Shown here piece by piece: positions 46,475 through 56,080 of a stretch of 64,000 bases of DNA (its first letter is position 1; every line of letters starts with the position of its first letter). A program made the position numbers and the translations under genes. This stretch comes from Rhodanobacter sp. 7MK24 (lineage in GTDB: Bacteria; Pseudomonadota; Gammaproteobacteria; Xanthomonadales; Rhodanobacteraceae). The stretch is taken from positions 186,001 to 250,000 of the forward strand of contig NZ_JACYXL010000002.1 in assembly GCF_014842995.1 (NCBI RefSeq), in the 5' to 3' direction. The notes under the pieces were generated by a model. The model searched no databases and was not told the origin of the DNA. It saw only the letters and a list, made by a program, of their open reading frames with translations.

Positions 46475-49369
46475 TCAGACGAGAAACGAATCCCGCACAC
46501 CGACGAAGTAGCGCTCGGCATCCATCACGGGTAGCGGCATGCCGAGGGCGTAGCCCTGCAGTTCATCGCAACCCAGACCGGCGAGGAATGCGGCTTGCGC
46601 CTGCGTTTCCACGCCTTCGGCCGAGACCAGCATGCCCAGCTGGTGGCCCAGCTCGATGATGGTCTGCACGATGGCGCAGTCGTCTTCGTCGGCAGGCAGA
46701 TCACGCACGAAGCTCTGGTCGATCTTCAACTTGTCGATCGGGAACTGCTTGAGGTAAGCGAGGCTGGAATAGCCGGTGCCGAAGTCGTCCAGCGACAGCT
46801 GCACGCCCAGCGACTTGAGGCCCGCCAGCGTCGTGCGGATGCGCGCCACGTTCTCCATCAGCGCGCTCTCGGTCATCTCGATGTCCAGCATCGCCGCCGG
46901 CACGTTGTAGCGCTGTAGCACTTCGGCCACCTGCTCGACCAGGTGCGGATGCTGTACCTGCTGCGCGGAAACGTTCACCGCGATGGTGAAGCCGCGATGC
47001 CCGCGGTCCAGCCATTCGCGCATCTGGCGCGCGGCCTGCGCAAATACCCAGCCGCCGATCTCAGGCATCATGCCCAACGCCTCGGCCACCGGGATGAAGC
47101 GCGCCGGCGAAACCTGCCCCAGTTCGCCGCAGTTCCATCGCAGCAACCCTTCGAAGCCGGTCAGTTCATGGTCGAGCGCGCGGTACTGCGGCTGGAAATA
47201 GAGCACCAATTCGTCATGGCGCAATGCATCGCGCAGGCGGCCCCCCAGCATCACGCGCTCGTCCAGCGCGCGCTTCTGCGCCACGCTGAATTCGCCGATG
47301 CGATCGCGGCCGTCGCGCTTGGCCTGCACCATGGCCGCCTCCGCACCGCGCAGCAACGCCGCCGGCGTGCTGCCATGCACGGGCGCATGGCTGATGCCGG
47401 CGCTGGCGGTCAACAGCAGACGGTAGTCCTGGCCCTCGATGGGCCGCGCCACTTCCGCGCGCAAGCGCTCGGCCAGCGCCAGCACTTCCTCGTGGTTCAT
47501 GCCGTCCACCGCCATCGCGAACTTGTCGCCGGCGATGCGCGTGACCAGCCACTGTGCGTCGACCGCCGCGCGCAGACGGTCTGCTACTCGACGCAGCACG
47601 TCGTCGCCGATCACATGGCCAACCGACTCGTTGACCACCTGGAAGCGGTCCAGGCCAACCACCACCACCCATGCCTCGCTCCATGGGCTGTCAAGCATGC
47701 GCGCCATCGCTTCGTCCAGCATGGCGCGGCGCGGCAGGCCGGAGATGGAGTCGTGGCTGGCGGCATGAATCAGCTTCTGCTCGACCCGGTGGCGCTCGGT
47801 GATGTCGCGCGCCACGGCGTAGAGCAAGCCATCCGACGTGGCGAATGACGTCCATTCCAGCAGGTGCTCGCTGCCGTCTTTCGCCACGCAGCGGTTCACG
47901 AACTCGCGCGTCTGACCCGGCTCCACCGTGGTTGGAATCGCCTCCGGTGCATCGCCGCCCTGAAGCGGCTGCAGGAACTGCCGGTAACCGAGAGTCTTCA
48001 GTTCGTCCTCGCCGTAACCGGTAAGGCGCTGCAGGCAGGGGTTGAACTGCACGAAGCGTTCGCTGCGCGGATCGAGGATGCAAAAGATTTCCTGCGACAT
48101 CTCGAAGAAGCGGTCGCGTTCGCGCAGACCGCCAAGCAACCGGGCACTTTCGATGGCGATGCCGGCAAGTGGAATCAGGCGGTCGATGCTCGCCAGCTCG
48201 TCCGGCTGCGGCGCGCGCGGTTCGCGGTAATACACCGCGAACGTGCCCAGCACCTCGCCGTGGCTGCCTGGCACCGCGGTCGACCAGCAGGCGCGCAAGC
48301 CGTACGACATCGCCAATTCGCGGTAATCCTCCCAGTACGGATGCGTGGCGATGTCCTCGACCACCACGCGCTTGCCGCTCCATGCCACCGTCCCGCAGGA
48401 GCCGCGACCTTCGCCGATCGTCAGGCCGTGGATGGCCTTGGAGTAATCGTCCGGCAAGCTTGGCGCGGCACCGTGCAACAGGCGCTGGCCATCGAGTAAC
48501 AACAGCGAACAGAGCGAACCCGGGTTCATCGCCTCGTGCTGGCGCGCGATGCGCTCCAGGCTCGCCGCCAACGGCTTGTGCGCAGCGATGTCGAGCAGGA
48601 TCTGGTGCAAGCCCGCGGACATGCGCTCCTCGCGCTTGCGCGCGGTGATGTCCTGGCAGACGCCCAGCAGGCGAGTGACACGGCCGTCCGCGTCGGTTTC
48701 CACCACGCCGCGGCTGCACAGCGTGCGCTCGCCGCCGTCCGGTCGCACGATGCGTTCCTCGAACTCGAACGCGGCGCCATCGTGCAACGCCCGCTGGATG
48801 ATGCCAAGCACCCGCTCCCGGTCGTCCGCATGCACCAGCGCCAGATAAGCCTCCACGTTGGCCGCATGCTGCGCGGGATCCACGCCGTAGATGCGATACA
48901 GCTCGTCCGACCAGACGACGTGATTGGCGGCGACGTCCCAGCTCCAGTTGCCCACGTGCATCAGTTGCTGCGCCTGCTCCATCAGCTGCTGCTGCGTTTG
49001 CAGCCGCAACTCCTCGCGCTTGCGTGCGTCGATGTCCTGGAACAGCACCGTGATCCCGTCGGGCGCGGGATAGGCCCAGCTGGCGAACCAGCGCCCGAGC
49101 GGTGCGAACCACGCCTCGACCATGCACGGCCGCTGCTCGGCCATGGCCTGTTCGTAGGCCGCGCGGAACGGCCTGACGGTTTCTTCCGGGAATTCCGTCC
49201 AGGCGCACTTGCCGAGCAGCTCCTCGGCGCTACGGCCGAGAAAGGCGGCGGCGGCAGCGTTGACGTAGGTGTAGCGCCACTCCACATCCAGCGCCACGTA
49301 CGCCTCGGCGATGCGCTCGAAGGCGTGGCTGGATGCGAGTTCGTACCGGCAGCTCCCCATGGATCGCAT
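46475..49369 (-). CDS. PAS-PAS-GAF-PAS-GGDEF-EAL signalling protein
   Basis: A 964-residue soluble regulator without membrane helices. Domains in order: PAS (about 13-115, YVALDVEWRYTYVNAAAAAF), PAS/PAC (135-250), GAF (262-410, LCSLLLLDG, GSCGTVAWSGKRVVVED), PAS (420-540), GGDEF (545-700), EAL (715-960). The GGDEF signature is altered to RIAGDKFAM, so cyclase activity is unlikely. The EAL domain keeps key positions (FEGLLRWN, VNVSAQQV, LSLDDFGTGYSSL, LKIDQSFV) and may be an active phosphodiesterase, perhaps GTP-regulated through the degenerate GGDEF. The signal is unknown. Confidence 0.86.
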   Translation of the reverse strand: MRSMGSCRYELASSHAFERIAEAYVALDVEWRYTYVNAAAAAFLGRSAEELLGKCAWTEFPEETVRPFRAAYEQAMAEQRPCMVEAWFAPLGRWFASWAYPAPDGITVLFQDIDARKREELRLQTQQQLMEQAQQLMHVGNWSWDVAANHVVWSDELYRIYGVDPAQHAANVEAYLALVHADDRERVLGIIQRALHDGAAFEFEERIVRPDGGERTLCSRGVVETDADGRVTRLLGVCQDITARKREERMSAGLHQILLDIAAHKPLAASLERIARQHEAMNPGSLCSLLLLDGQRLLHGAAPSLPDDYSKAIHGLTIGEGRGSCGTVAWSGKRVVVEDIATHPYWEDYRELAMSYGLRACWSTAVPGSHGEVLGTFAVYYREPRAPQPDELASIDRLIPLAGIAIESARLLGGLRERDRFFEMSQEIFCILDPRSERFVQFNPCLQRLTGYGEDELKTLGYRQFLQPLQGGDAPEAIPTTVEPGQTREFVNRCVAKDGSEHLLEWTSFATSDGLLYAVARDITERHRVEQKLIHAASHDSISGLPRRAMLDEAMARMLDSPWSEAWVVVVGLDRFQVVNESVGHVIGDDVLRRVADRLRAAVDAQWLVTRIAGDKFAMAVDGMNHEEVLALAERLRAEVARPIEGQDYRLLLTASAGISHAPVHGSTPAALLRGAEAAMVQAKRDGRDRIGEFSVAQKRALDERVMLGGRLRDALRHDELVLYFQPQYRALDHELTGFEGLLRWNCGELGQVSPARFIPVAEALGMMPEIGGWVFAQAARQMREWLDRGHRGFTIAVNVSAQQVQHPHLVEQVAEVLQRYNVPAAMLDIEMTESALMENVARIRTTLAGLKSLGVQLSLDDFGTGYSSLAYLKQFPIDKLKIDQSFVRDLPADEDDCAIVQTIIELGHQLGMLVSAEGVETQAQAAFLAGLGCDELQGYALGMPLPVMDAERYFVGVRDSFLV

Positions 49370-49437
49370 TGCCTCCTGTGCAGTGCTTCCTTGAGCAGGT
49401 TATGCCAGTGCCCAGGTCACTACAATGTGGAGGGCAC

Positions 49438-50502
49438 TCACTGGCTCCGTAGCATCTTGCGAAACGCTGGCTCCGGCTCGGGCCGCAGGCTGGATCGGCG
49501 TACCTTCAACTGCGCCGGCAACATCGCGCTTTCGGCGCCTTCGCCGCCGATCTGCCGCACCAGCTGTTCCACCAGCACTTCGCCGGCCTTGCCGGTGTCC
49601 TGCCGTACCGTGGTGAGCGAAGGGTTGATGAAGCTGGCCATGGGGATGTCGTCGAAACCGGCCAACGCCACGTCGCCCGGCACCGAAAGGCCGCGTTCCG
49701 ACAGCGCGCGCAGGGCACCAATGGCGATCAGGTCGCTGGCACCGAACACCGCGTCGAATTCCGCGCCGCGCTCAAGCAGCAACTCGGCGGCCTCGTAGCC
49801 GGCGCGTTCGGTAGTCTCGGCATCGGCCTGCAACGCCTCGTCCACCCGCAGGCCTGCCTCGCGCAACGCCGCCGCATAGCCGCGGTAACGCTCGTGGAAC
49901 TCGGGATAGTGCGGCGTGGCGTCGCCGAGGAAGGCGATCCGGCGGCAACCCTGTTCGATCAGGTGCTGGGTGGCGAGCCGGCCGCCCGCGAAGTTGTCGC
50001 AACCGATGGAGACGCCCGGCTGCCCGGGCAGCACCGCACCCCAGCGCACGAAGCGCGTGCCCTGCGCCACCAGCTTCTCCAGCTTGTCGCGGTGCGACTG
50101 GTAGTCGCCATAGCCGAGCAGGATCAGACCGTCGGCCTTCTGGCTACCGGTGAAGTCCGCGTGCCAGTCGCGCGAGAACTGCTGGAACGAGATCAGCAGG
50201 TCGTAACCCCGCTGCGCGCTGGCGCGGGTGATCGAGCCCAGCATCGACAGGAAGAACGGGTTGATGTGCGAGTCGTCAGCGGTGGGATCCTCGAACAGCA
50301 GCAACGCCAGCGTGCCGGTGTGCTGGCGACGCAGGTTGGAAGCGTTCTTGTCCACCTTGTAGTTGAGCGTGTCGGCTGCCGATTGGATGCGCCGGCGCGT
50401 TTCCTCGCTGACCAGCGGACTGCCGCGCAGCGCCCGCGACACCGTGGACTGCGAGACCCCGGCGAGGTGTGCGATATCGAACGATGTGGCCTTTCCCTTC
50501 AT
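49438..50502 (-). CDS. LacI family transcriptional regulator
   Basis: A 354-residue repressor: N-terminal helix-turn-helix and hinge (SFDIAHLAGVSQSTVSRALR, then VSEETRRRIQSAADTLNYKVD) followed by a periplasmic-binding-protein-like sensor domain (GYDLLISFQQF, GLILLGYGD, AVFGASDLIAIGALRAL, VALAGFDDIPMASFINPSLT). The start is ATG 50502 (MKGKATSFDI). Regulators of this type usually respond to sugars. It is the only LacI regulator in the window, close to the maltodextrin locus, so it is the best candidate for binding the ATACGTAT sites near 34 kb; this is an inference. Confidence 0.88.
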   Translation of the reverse strand: MKGKATSFDIAHLAGVSQSTVSRALRGSPLVSEETRRRIQSAADTLNYKVDKNASNLRRQHTGTLALLLFEDPTADDSHINPFFLSMLGSITRASAQRGYDLLISFQQFSRDWHADFTGSQKADGLILLGYGDYQSHRDKLEKLVAQGTRFVRWGAVLPGQPGVSIGCDNFAGGRLATQHLIEQGCRRIAFLGDATPHYPEFHERYRGYAAALREAGLRVDEALQADAETTERAGYEAAELLLERGAEFDAVFGASDLIAIGALRALSERGLSVPGDVALAGFDDIPMASFINPSLTTVRQDTGKAGEVLVEQLVRQIGGEGAESAMLPAQLKVRRSSLRPEPEPAFRKMLRSQ

Positions 50503-50615
50503 CCGCGACCCAGGGCTGCGTGGCGTCCCGCCATCGTAGCAGGCGATGGATTCGGCCACGGCGATGGCACGGGCGCCGCATTCCGGCGCCGCGTGCCATC
50601 CCCTAAACTCCCCGC

Positions 50616-51038
50616 ATGCTGACCATCAGCCGCACCCTTGCCCTGCCCGAATCCGAACTGGTCGAGCGCTTCCTGCGCGCCGACGGCCCCGGTGGCCAGC
50701 ACGTGAACCGCACCGAGAGCGCAGTGGAACTGCGCTTCGACGTGGCGCGCTCGCCCACGCTACCCGAACCGCTGCGTGAGCGCCTGCTGGCCCGCAGCGA
50801 CCGCCGCCTCACCGACGACGGCGTGCTGGTGATCCAGGCGCGCCGCTTCCGCGACCAGGCCCGCAACCGCGAGGACGCACGCGAACGGCTGGTCGAAATC
50901 ATCCGCGTCGCGCAGGTGGTGCCGAAGAAGCGCGTGGCCACCAAGCCCACGCGCGCCTCGAAGGAACGCCGCCTCGCCGGCAAGCAGCAGCGCGGCAAGC
51001 TGAAGCAACTGCGCGCGAAGAAGCCGGGGCACGAGTGA
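50616..51038 (+). CDS. arfB: ribosome-rescue peptidyl-tRNA hydrolase ArfB
   Basis: A 140-residue protein with the class-I release-factor catalytic motif GGQ (Gly26-Gly27-Gln28 in ADGPGGQHVNRTESAVELRF) and a basic tail (KKRVATKPTRASKERRLAGK) that in ArfB/YaeJ enters the empty mRNA channel of stalled ribosomes. It has no codon-recognition domain, as expected. It should hydrolyse peptidyl-tRNA on non-stop complexes. Its TGA overlaps the GTG of the acyltransferase gene (GTGA). Confidence 0.9.
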   Translation: MLTISRTLALPESELVERFLRADGPGGQHVNRTESAVELRFDVARSPTLPEPLRERLLARSDRRLTDDGVLVIQARRFRDQARNREDARERLVEIIRVAQVVPKKRVATKPTRASKERRLAGKQQRGKLKQLRAKKPGHE

Positions 51039-51631
51039 ACGGAACGGTCTTCACGCCATCGCAACTGCCGCCGCACATGCCACGCCTGCACGACAGCTGG
51101 CGCCGCGGGCTGTGCCGGGGCGTGCTGCGCCTGTGTGGCTGGAGCCTGGTCGGCACCTTCCCCGACGTGCCCAGGCTGGTGCTGATCGCCGCGCCCCATT
51201 CGTCATGGTGGGACGGCATCTGGGGCCTGCTGACCAAGGCCGCCATCGGCGCCGACGTGCACTTCATGGCCAAGCGCGAGCTGTTCCGCGGCCCGCTGGG
51301 CGCGCTGCTCGTCAAGCTCGGCGGCATCCCCATCGACCGCGGCGCCGCCGCGGGCATGGTCGAGCAGATGGTCGAACGCTTCGGCCAGCAACAGACACTG
51401 TGGCTGGGCATCGCCCCCGAAGGCACGCGCCGCCACATGCCGCGTTGGAAAACCGGCTTCTGGCGCATGGCCCACGGCGCCGGCGTGCCGGTGTTCCCGG
51501 TCGCCTTCAACTATCCCGACAAGACCATCCGACTCGGCCCGCTGTTCGACACCACCGACGACATGGCTGCCGACATCGAGCGGCTGCGTGCGTTCTATGC
51601 GCCGTTCCAGGGGAAGCATCACGGGGTGTAG
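51035..51631 (+). CDS. lysophospholipid acyltransferase-like protein (PlsC family)
   Basis: A 198-residue acyltransferase with the HX4D motif as HSSWWD (His55, Asp60) and the later PEGTR motif (Glu129 onward). FMAKRELFRGPLGALLVKLGGIPIDRG lies between them, as in short PlsC-like proteins. It should transfer acyl groups to a lysophospholipid or similar acceptor at the inner membrane. The GTG at 51035 overlaps the arfB stop; an ATG at 51077 is an alternative start. Confidence 0.83.
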   Translation: MNGTVFTPSQLPPHMPRLHDSWRRGLCRGVLRLCGWSLVGTFPDVPRLVLIAAPHSSWWDGIWGLLTKAAIGADVHFMAKRELFRGPLGALLVKLGGIPIDRGAAAGMVEQMVERFGQQQTLWLGIAPEGTRRHMPRWKTGFWRMAHGAGVPVFPVAFNYPDKTIRLGPLFDTTDDMAADIERLRAFYAPFQGKHHGV

Positions 51632-51661
51632 CTGCCGGGGTAACCACCCAGCAAGACTTGT

Positions 51662-51689
51662 CGTCATCCTGGCATCGGTCGGAATGACG
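51662..51689. repeat. degenerate REP-like palindrome
   Basis: CGTCAT (51662-51667) and ATGACG (51684-51689) bracket CCTGGCATCGGTCGGA. The same string with one insertion occurs inside dispersed element copy 2 near 46350, and the ends resemble the CGTCATTCC repeats around the GIY-YIG gene at 63.4-63.9 kb. Probably a decayed repeat. Confidence 0.4.
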
Positions 51690-51731
51690 AGCCAGCTTGC
51701 TCCTAAGTTAGCCAACCTCAACTCGAAAGCA

Positions 51732-52781
51732 TTACCGATCCGAATGCCCCGACTCGTCGTAGTCCCGATGCGTCAGCAGCCCCGGGCGGATCAGGTCGAT
51801 GAAAGCGCGCGCCTCGGCGCTGAGGAGCTTGCCCTTGCGCATCACCACGCCGTAACTGCGCTGCGGGAACCAGCGCTGCATGTTGCGCACGACCAGGCGT
51901 TCGCGATCAGCGTCGGTGATGCAGATGCCGGTGACGACAGAGATGCCGAGGCCCATCGCCACGTATTCCTTGATGACGTCCCAGCCGCCCACTTCGATGG
52001 CCACCTGGTAGGGCACCTGGTTCTGCTGGAACACCAGGTCCACCAGGCGATAGGTGGACAACCGCTGCGGCGGCAGGATCAGGCCATAAGGCGAGAGATC
52101 CGCCAGCGCCACTTCCGCCTTTTCCGCCAGTGGGTGGCCGGGCGGCAGGATCAGCATGGGGTCGTACTGGCGCACGGGCGCCCACGCGATGTCGTGCGGC
52201 ACGTCCAGCATGGAGCCCACGGCGAAATCGGCCTTGTCCTCGCGCAGCATCGCCATACCGTCCTTGCCCGTGACATTGGCGAGCTGCAGATGCACGGCGG
52301 GATAGCGCTCCCGGTAACGGCGCACCAGCTCCGGCAGCAGGTACTGGATGGTGGACGTGCCGGCGGCAATGGTGAGCTTGCCGGCGGTGTGACCCTGCAC
52401 CCTGGCCTGGAAGTCGCGGTCGAGATTCTCCCAGCCCTCCACCAACGGGCGCGCCAGCTCGTACAGCGCCTCGCCCGCATCGGTGAGGTTGATGCGGCGG
52501 CGGCGGCGTTCCAGCAGGGTCGCACCCAGCTCGCGCTCCAGCGCCTGTAGCTGCAGGCTCACCGACGGCTGGGACAGATACAACGCCTCGGCGGCACGGC
52601 TCAACGTGCCCAGTTTCACCGTGGCCACGAAGGCGCGCAGTTGCTTGTGGCGGTTGCCCTTGTAGTAGAAACGGGCGCTCTCGCCCGCCGAACCATGCGC
52701 AGGCGTACGCTTTTTTGCTGCGCTGCGGATCGGCTTTTCTGGCGATTTCGCCGCTTTGATCGGCATTTTTCGCTCTTTCAT
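51732..52781 (-). CDS. LysR family regulator, divergent from the glyoxylate-shunt genes
   Basis: A 349-residue regulator. An unusually basic N-terminal extension of about 35 residues (KAAKSPEKPIRSAAKKRTPA) precedes the LysR helix-turn-helix (LRAFVATVKLGTLSRAAEAL, SQPSVSLQLQALERELG). The effector domain follows (KLTIAAGTSTIQYLLPELV, DKADFAVGSM, VAMGLGISVVTGI) and resembles the CysB-like branch. It diverges from aceB across an AT-rich region with a perfect inverted repeat, so it probably controls aceBA and itself. The start may be ATG 52781 or 52766. Confidence 0.85.
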   Translation of the reverse strand: MKERKMPIKAAKSPEKPIRSAAKKRTPAHGSAGESARFYYKGNRHKQLRAFVATVKLGTLSRAAEALYLSQPSVSLQLQALERELGATLLERRRRRINLTDAGEALYELARPLVEGWENLDRDFQARVQGHTAGKLTIAAGTSTIQYLLPELVRRYRERYPAVHLQLANVTGKDGMAMLREDKADFAVGSMLDVPHDIAWAPVRQYDPMLILPPGHPLAEKAEVALADLSPYGLILPPQRLSTYRLVDLVFQQNQVPYQVAIEVGGWDVIKEYVAMGLGISVVTGICITDADRERLVVRNMQRWFPQRSYGVVMRKGKLLSAEARAFIDLIRPGLLTHRDYDESGHSDR

Positions 52782-52802
52782 GTCAATGACTTGCAATATG
52801 TA

Positions 52803-52821
52803 TTGATATTTACAATATCAA
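52803..52821. promoter_or_regulatory. LysR-type operator
   Basis: TTGATATT-TAC-AATATCAA, a perfect 8-bp inverted repeat with a 3-base spacer, containing the T-N11-A spacing of LysR boxes. It lies immediately before the aceB promoter and between divergent genes. Confidence 0.6.
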
Positions 52822-52824
52822 AAA

Positions 52825-52853
52825 TTGAAACATTTGCTTTGTCAAACTGTAAA
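52825..52853 (+). promoter_or_regulatory. candidate aceB promoter
   Basis: TTGAAA (52825-52830), a 17-base spacer and TGTAAA (52848-52853), about 42 bases before the aceB ATG. The -35 box adjoins the LysR-type inverted repeat, a position suited to activation. Confidence 0.5.
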
Positions 52854-52895
52854 TCAATGTCCTAGCTTCGAGTCGTCCAACGACCGGAGCCGATC

Positions 52896-54494
52896 ATGGC
52901 CTTGCCCCGCGAACGCCTAGCCACCGAAGCCGTGCAACTGCACGGCCAGCCCAGCCCTGCGCAGCAGGCGATCCTCAGCCCGCAGGGGCTGGCCTTCCTC
53001 GCCGATCTGCACCGCCATTTCGACGCCCGCCGCCGCGAACTGCTGGCCGCCCGTCGCGAGCGTCAGGCCCGTTGTGACGCCGGGGAGCTGCCGGACTTCC
53101 GCACCGACACCGCTGCGATCCGCGAATCGGAATGGACAGTGGGGCCGATCCCGCCCGCGCTGCGCGACCGCCGCGTGGAGATCACCGGACCGGTGGAACG
53201 CAAGATGATCATCAACGCGCTGAACTCGGGCGCGAAGGTGTTCATGGCGGACTTCGAGGATTCCTCCGCGCCCAGCTTCGCCAACCAGCTCGACGGCCAG
53301 ATCAACCTGCGCGATGCGGTGGCCGGCAAGCTCGACTACACCTCGCCCGAGGGCAAGCACTACCGTGTTGCCGACAATCCCGCCGTGCTGGTGGTGCGCC
53401 CGCGCGGCTGGCACTTGCCCGAACGCCACATCACCGTGGACGGTGAAGCCATGGCCGGCGCGCTGGTGGACTTCGGCCTGTATGCCTTCCACAACGCACG
53501 CGCCCTGCACCGCCGCGACCTCGGACCGTACTTCTACCTGCCCAAGCTGGAATGCATGGAGGAGGCCGCGCTGTGGGATGCCGTGATGGCGCACGCGGAA
53601 GCCGAGCTGGATCTCCCGCCCGGCAGCATGAAGGTCACCGTGTTGATCGAGACTCTGCCGGCCGCTTTCCAGATGCACGAGATCCTGCATGCACTGCAAT
53701 CGCGCGCCGTTGGCCTCAACTGCGGGCGCTGGGACTACATCTTCTCCTACCTGAAGACCCTGCGCAGCCACCGCGACCGCCTGCTGCCCGAGCGCGGCCA
53801 GGTGCTGATGACGGTGCCCTTCCTCAAGGCATATTCGGAGCTGCTGATCCAGACCTGCCACCGACGCGGCGCGTTCGCGATGGGCGGCATGGCGGCACAG
53901 ATACCCATCAAGGGCGACGCGGCCGCCAACGAGGCAGCACTGGCCAAGGTACGCGCCGACAAGCTGCGCGAAGTGAAGGCCGGCCACGACGGCACCTGGG
54001 TGGCACACCCCGCACTGGTGCCGGTGGCGCAGGCGGTGTTCGACGAATACATGCCGGAGCCGAACCAGCGCGACGTGGAGCGCGACGACGTGCGCGTGAC
54101 CCGCGAGCAACTGCTGGCGCCGTGCACCGGCACCATCACCCGCGCCGGCTTCGACAACAACGTCGAGGTGTGCCTGCGCTACACCGCGGCATGGCTGGAC
54201 GGCCAGGGCTGCGTGCCCATCCACCACCTGATGGAAGATGCGGCCACCGCCGAGATCGCCCGTGCACAGCTGTGGCAGTGGCTGCACCATGGCGGCGTGG
54301 AATTCCCCGACCACGCACCGATCGACTTCGCCTTGTTCGACCATGCACTCGCCACGCACGCCCATCGCCTGCGAGATAGCGACGTGCCCGGCGCGGCGCG
54401 CGTGGATGCCGCCGCGCGGTTGCTGCGCGAACTGATCCACGCCGACACGCTGGCCGACTTCCTCACCCTGCCTGCGTACGAACAGCTCGCCTGA
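52896..54494 (+). CDS. aceB: malate synthase A
   Basis: A 532-residue enzyme that condenses glyoxylate with acetyl-CoA to give malate in the glyoxylate shunt. Family landmarks: ITGPVERKMIINALNSGAKVF, FMADFEDSSAPSF, VVRPRGWHLPERHI, KVTVLIETLPAAFQMHEIL, LNCGRWDYIFSYLK, FAMGGMAAQIPIKGD and GTWVAHPALVPVA. Length fits the A isoform (about 530 residues). It is followed by aceA after a 207-base gap containing a long palindromic repeat. Confidence 0.95.
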   Translation: MALPRERLATEAVQLHGQPSPAQQAILSPQGLAFLADLHRHFDARRRELLAARRERQARCDAGELPDFRTDTAAIRESEWTVGPIPPALRDRRVEITGPVERKMIINALNSGAKVFMADFEDSSAPSFANQLDGQINLRDAVAGKLDYTSPEGKHYRVADNPAVLVVRPRGWHLPERHITVDGEAMAGALVDFGLYAFHNARALHRRDLGPYFYLPKLECMEEAALWDAVMAHAEAELDLPPGSMKVTVLIETLPAAFQMHEILHALQSRAVGLNCGRWDYIFSYLKTLRSHRDRLLPERGQVLMTVPFLKAYSELLIQTCHRRGAFAMGGMAAQIPIKGDAAANEAALAKVRADKLREVKAGHDGTWVAHPALVPVAQAVFDEYMPEPNQRDVERDDVRVTREQLLAPCTGTITRAGFDNNVEVCLRYTAAWLDGQGCVPIHHLMEDAATAEIARAQLWQWLHHGGVEFPDHAPIDFALFDHALATHAHRLRDSDVPGAARVDAAARLLRELIHADTLADFLTLPAYEQLA

Positions 54495-54559
54495 ACTCTC
54501 CAGGCAGGCAAACGCCACTTCGCGAAACCCGATTTGCGGCAACCCTCAGCCCGAGATTT

Positions 54560-54652
54560 CGTTCGCGCCGAGCGTAGCTTGCGACAGCAAGCGAAGTCGA
54601 AGTGCCTCGCACCCTTCGACTTCGGCCCCGTGGCCGGCACTCAGGACGAACG
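54560..54652. repeat. long imperfect palindromic intergenic repeat
   Basis: Arms around 54560-54606 and 54611-54652 pair imperfectly: GTTCG and CGAACG at the ends, and CGAAGTCGAAGTG with CACCCTTCGACTTCG near the centre. The sequence resembles an intergenic palindrome I know from other Xanthomonadales genomes. It lies between aceB and aceA and may stabilise or separate the two messages. Confidence 0.6.
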
Positions 54653-54701
54653 GCAGCGGCACCCGAAAGTTTTACAGCCTCGCATCCACCGGAGCCATGC
54701 C

Positions 54702-55997
<1,296 letters not shown>

Positions 55998-56008
55998 TCT
56001 TCACATGC

Positions 56009-56080
56009 AGGAGCGCACCCTGTGCGCGAATGCTCTGGCGTTGATCGCAGCAAAAGCATTCGCGCACAGAGTGCGCTCCT
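56009..56080. repeat. REP-type inverted repeat
   Basis: AGGAGCGCACCCTGTGCGCG with AATGCT (56009-56034) is mirrored by AGCATTCGCGCACAGAGTGC with GCTCCT (56055-56080); the arms differ at one position. Repeats of this GCGCAC/GTGCGC kind are frequent in Xanthomonadales and Pseudomonas. It lies between aceA and the convergent antiporter gene and touches the antiporter stop codon. Confidence 0.75.

Noticed and set aside
46102-46521. A 139-codon frame through dispersed element copy 2
   Set aside because: The frame is not kept in copy 1, there is no convincing start, and similar products are known to me as spurious annotations in related genomes.
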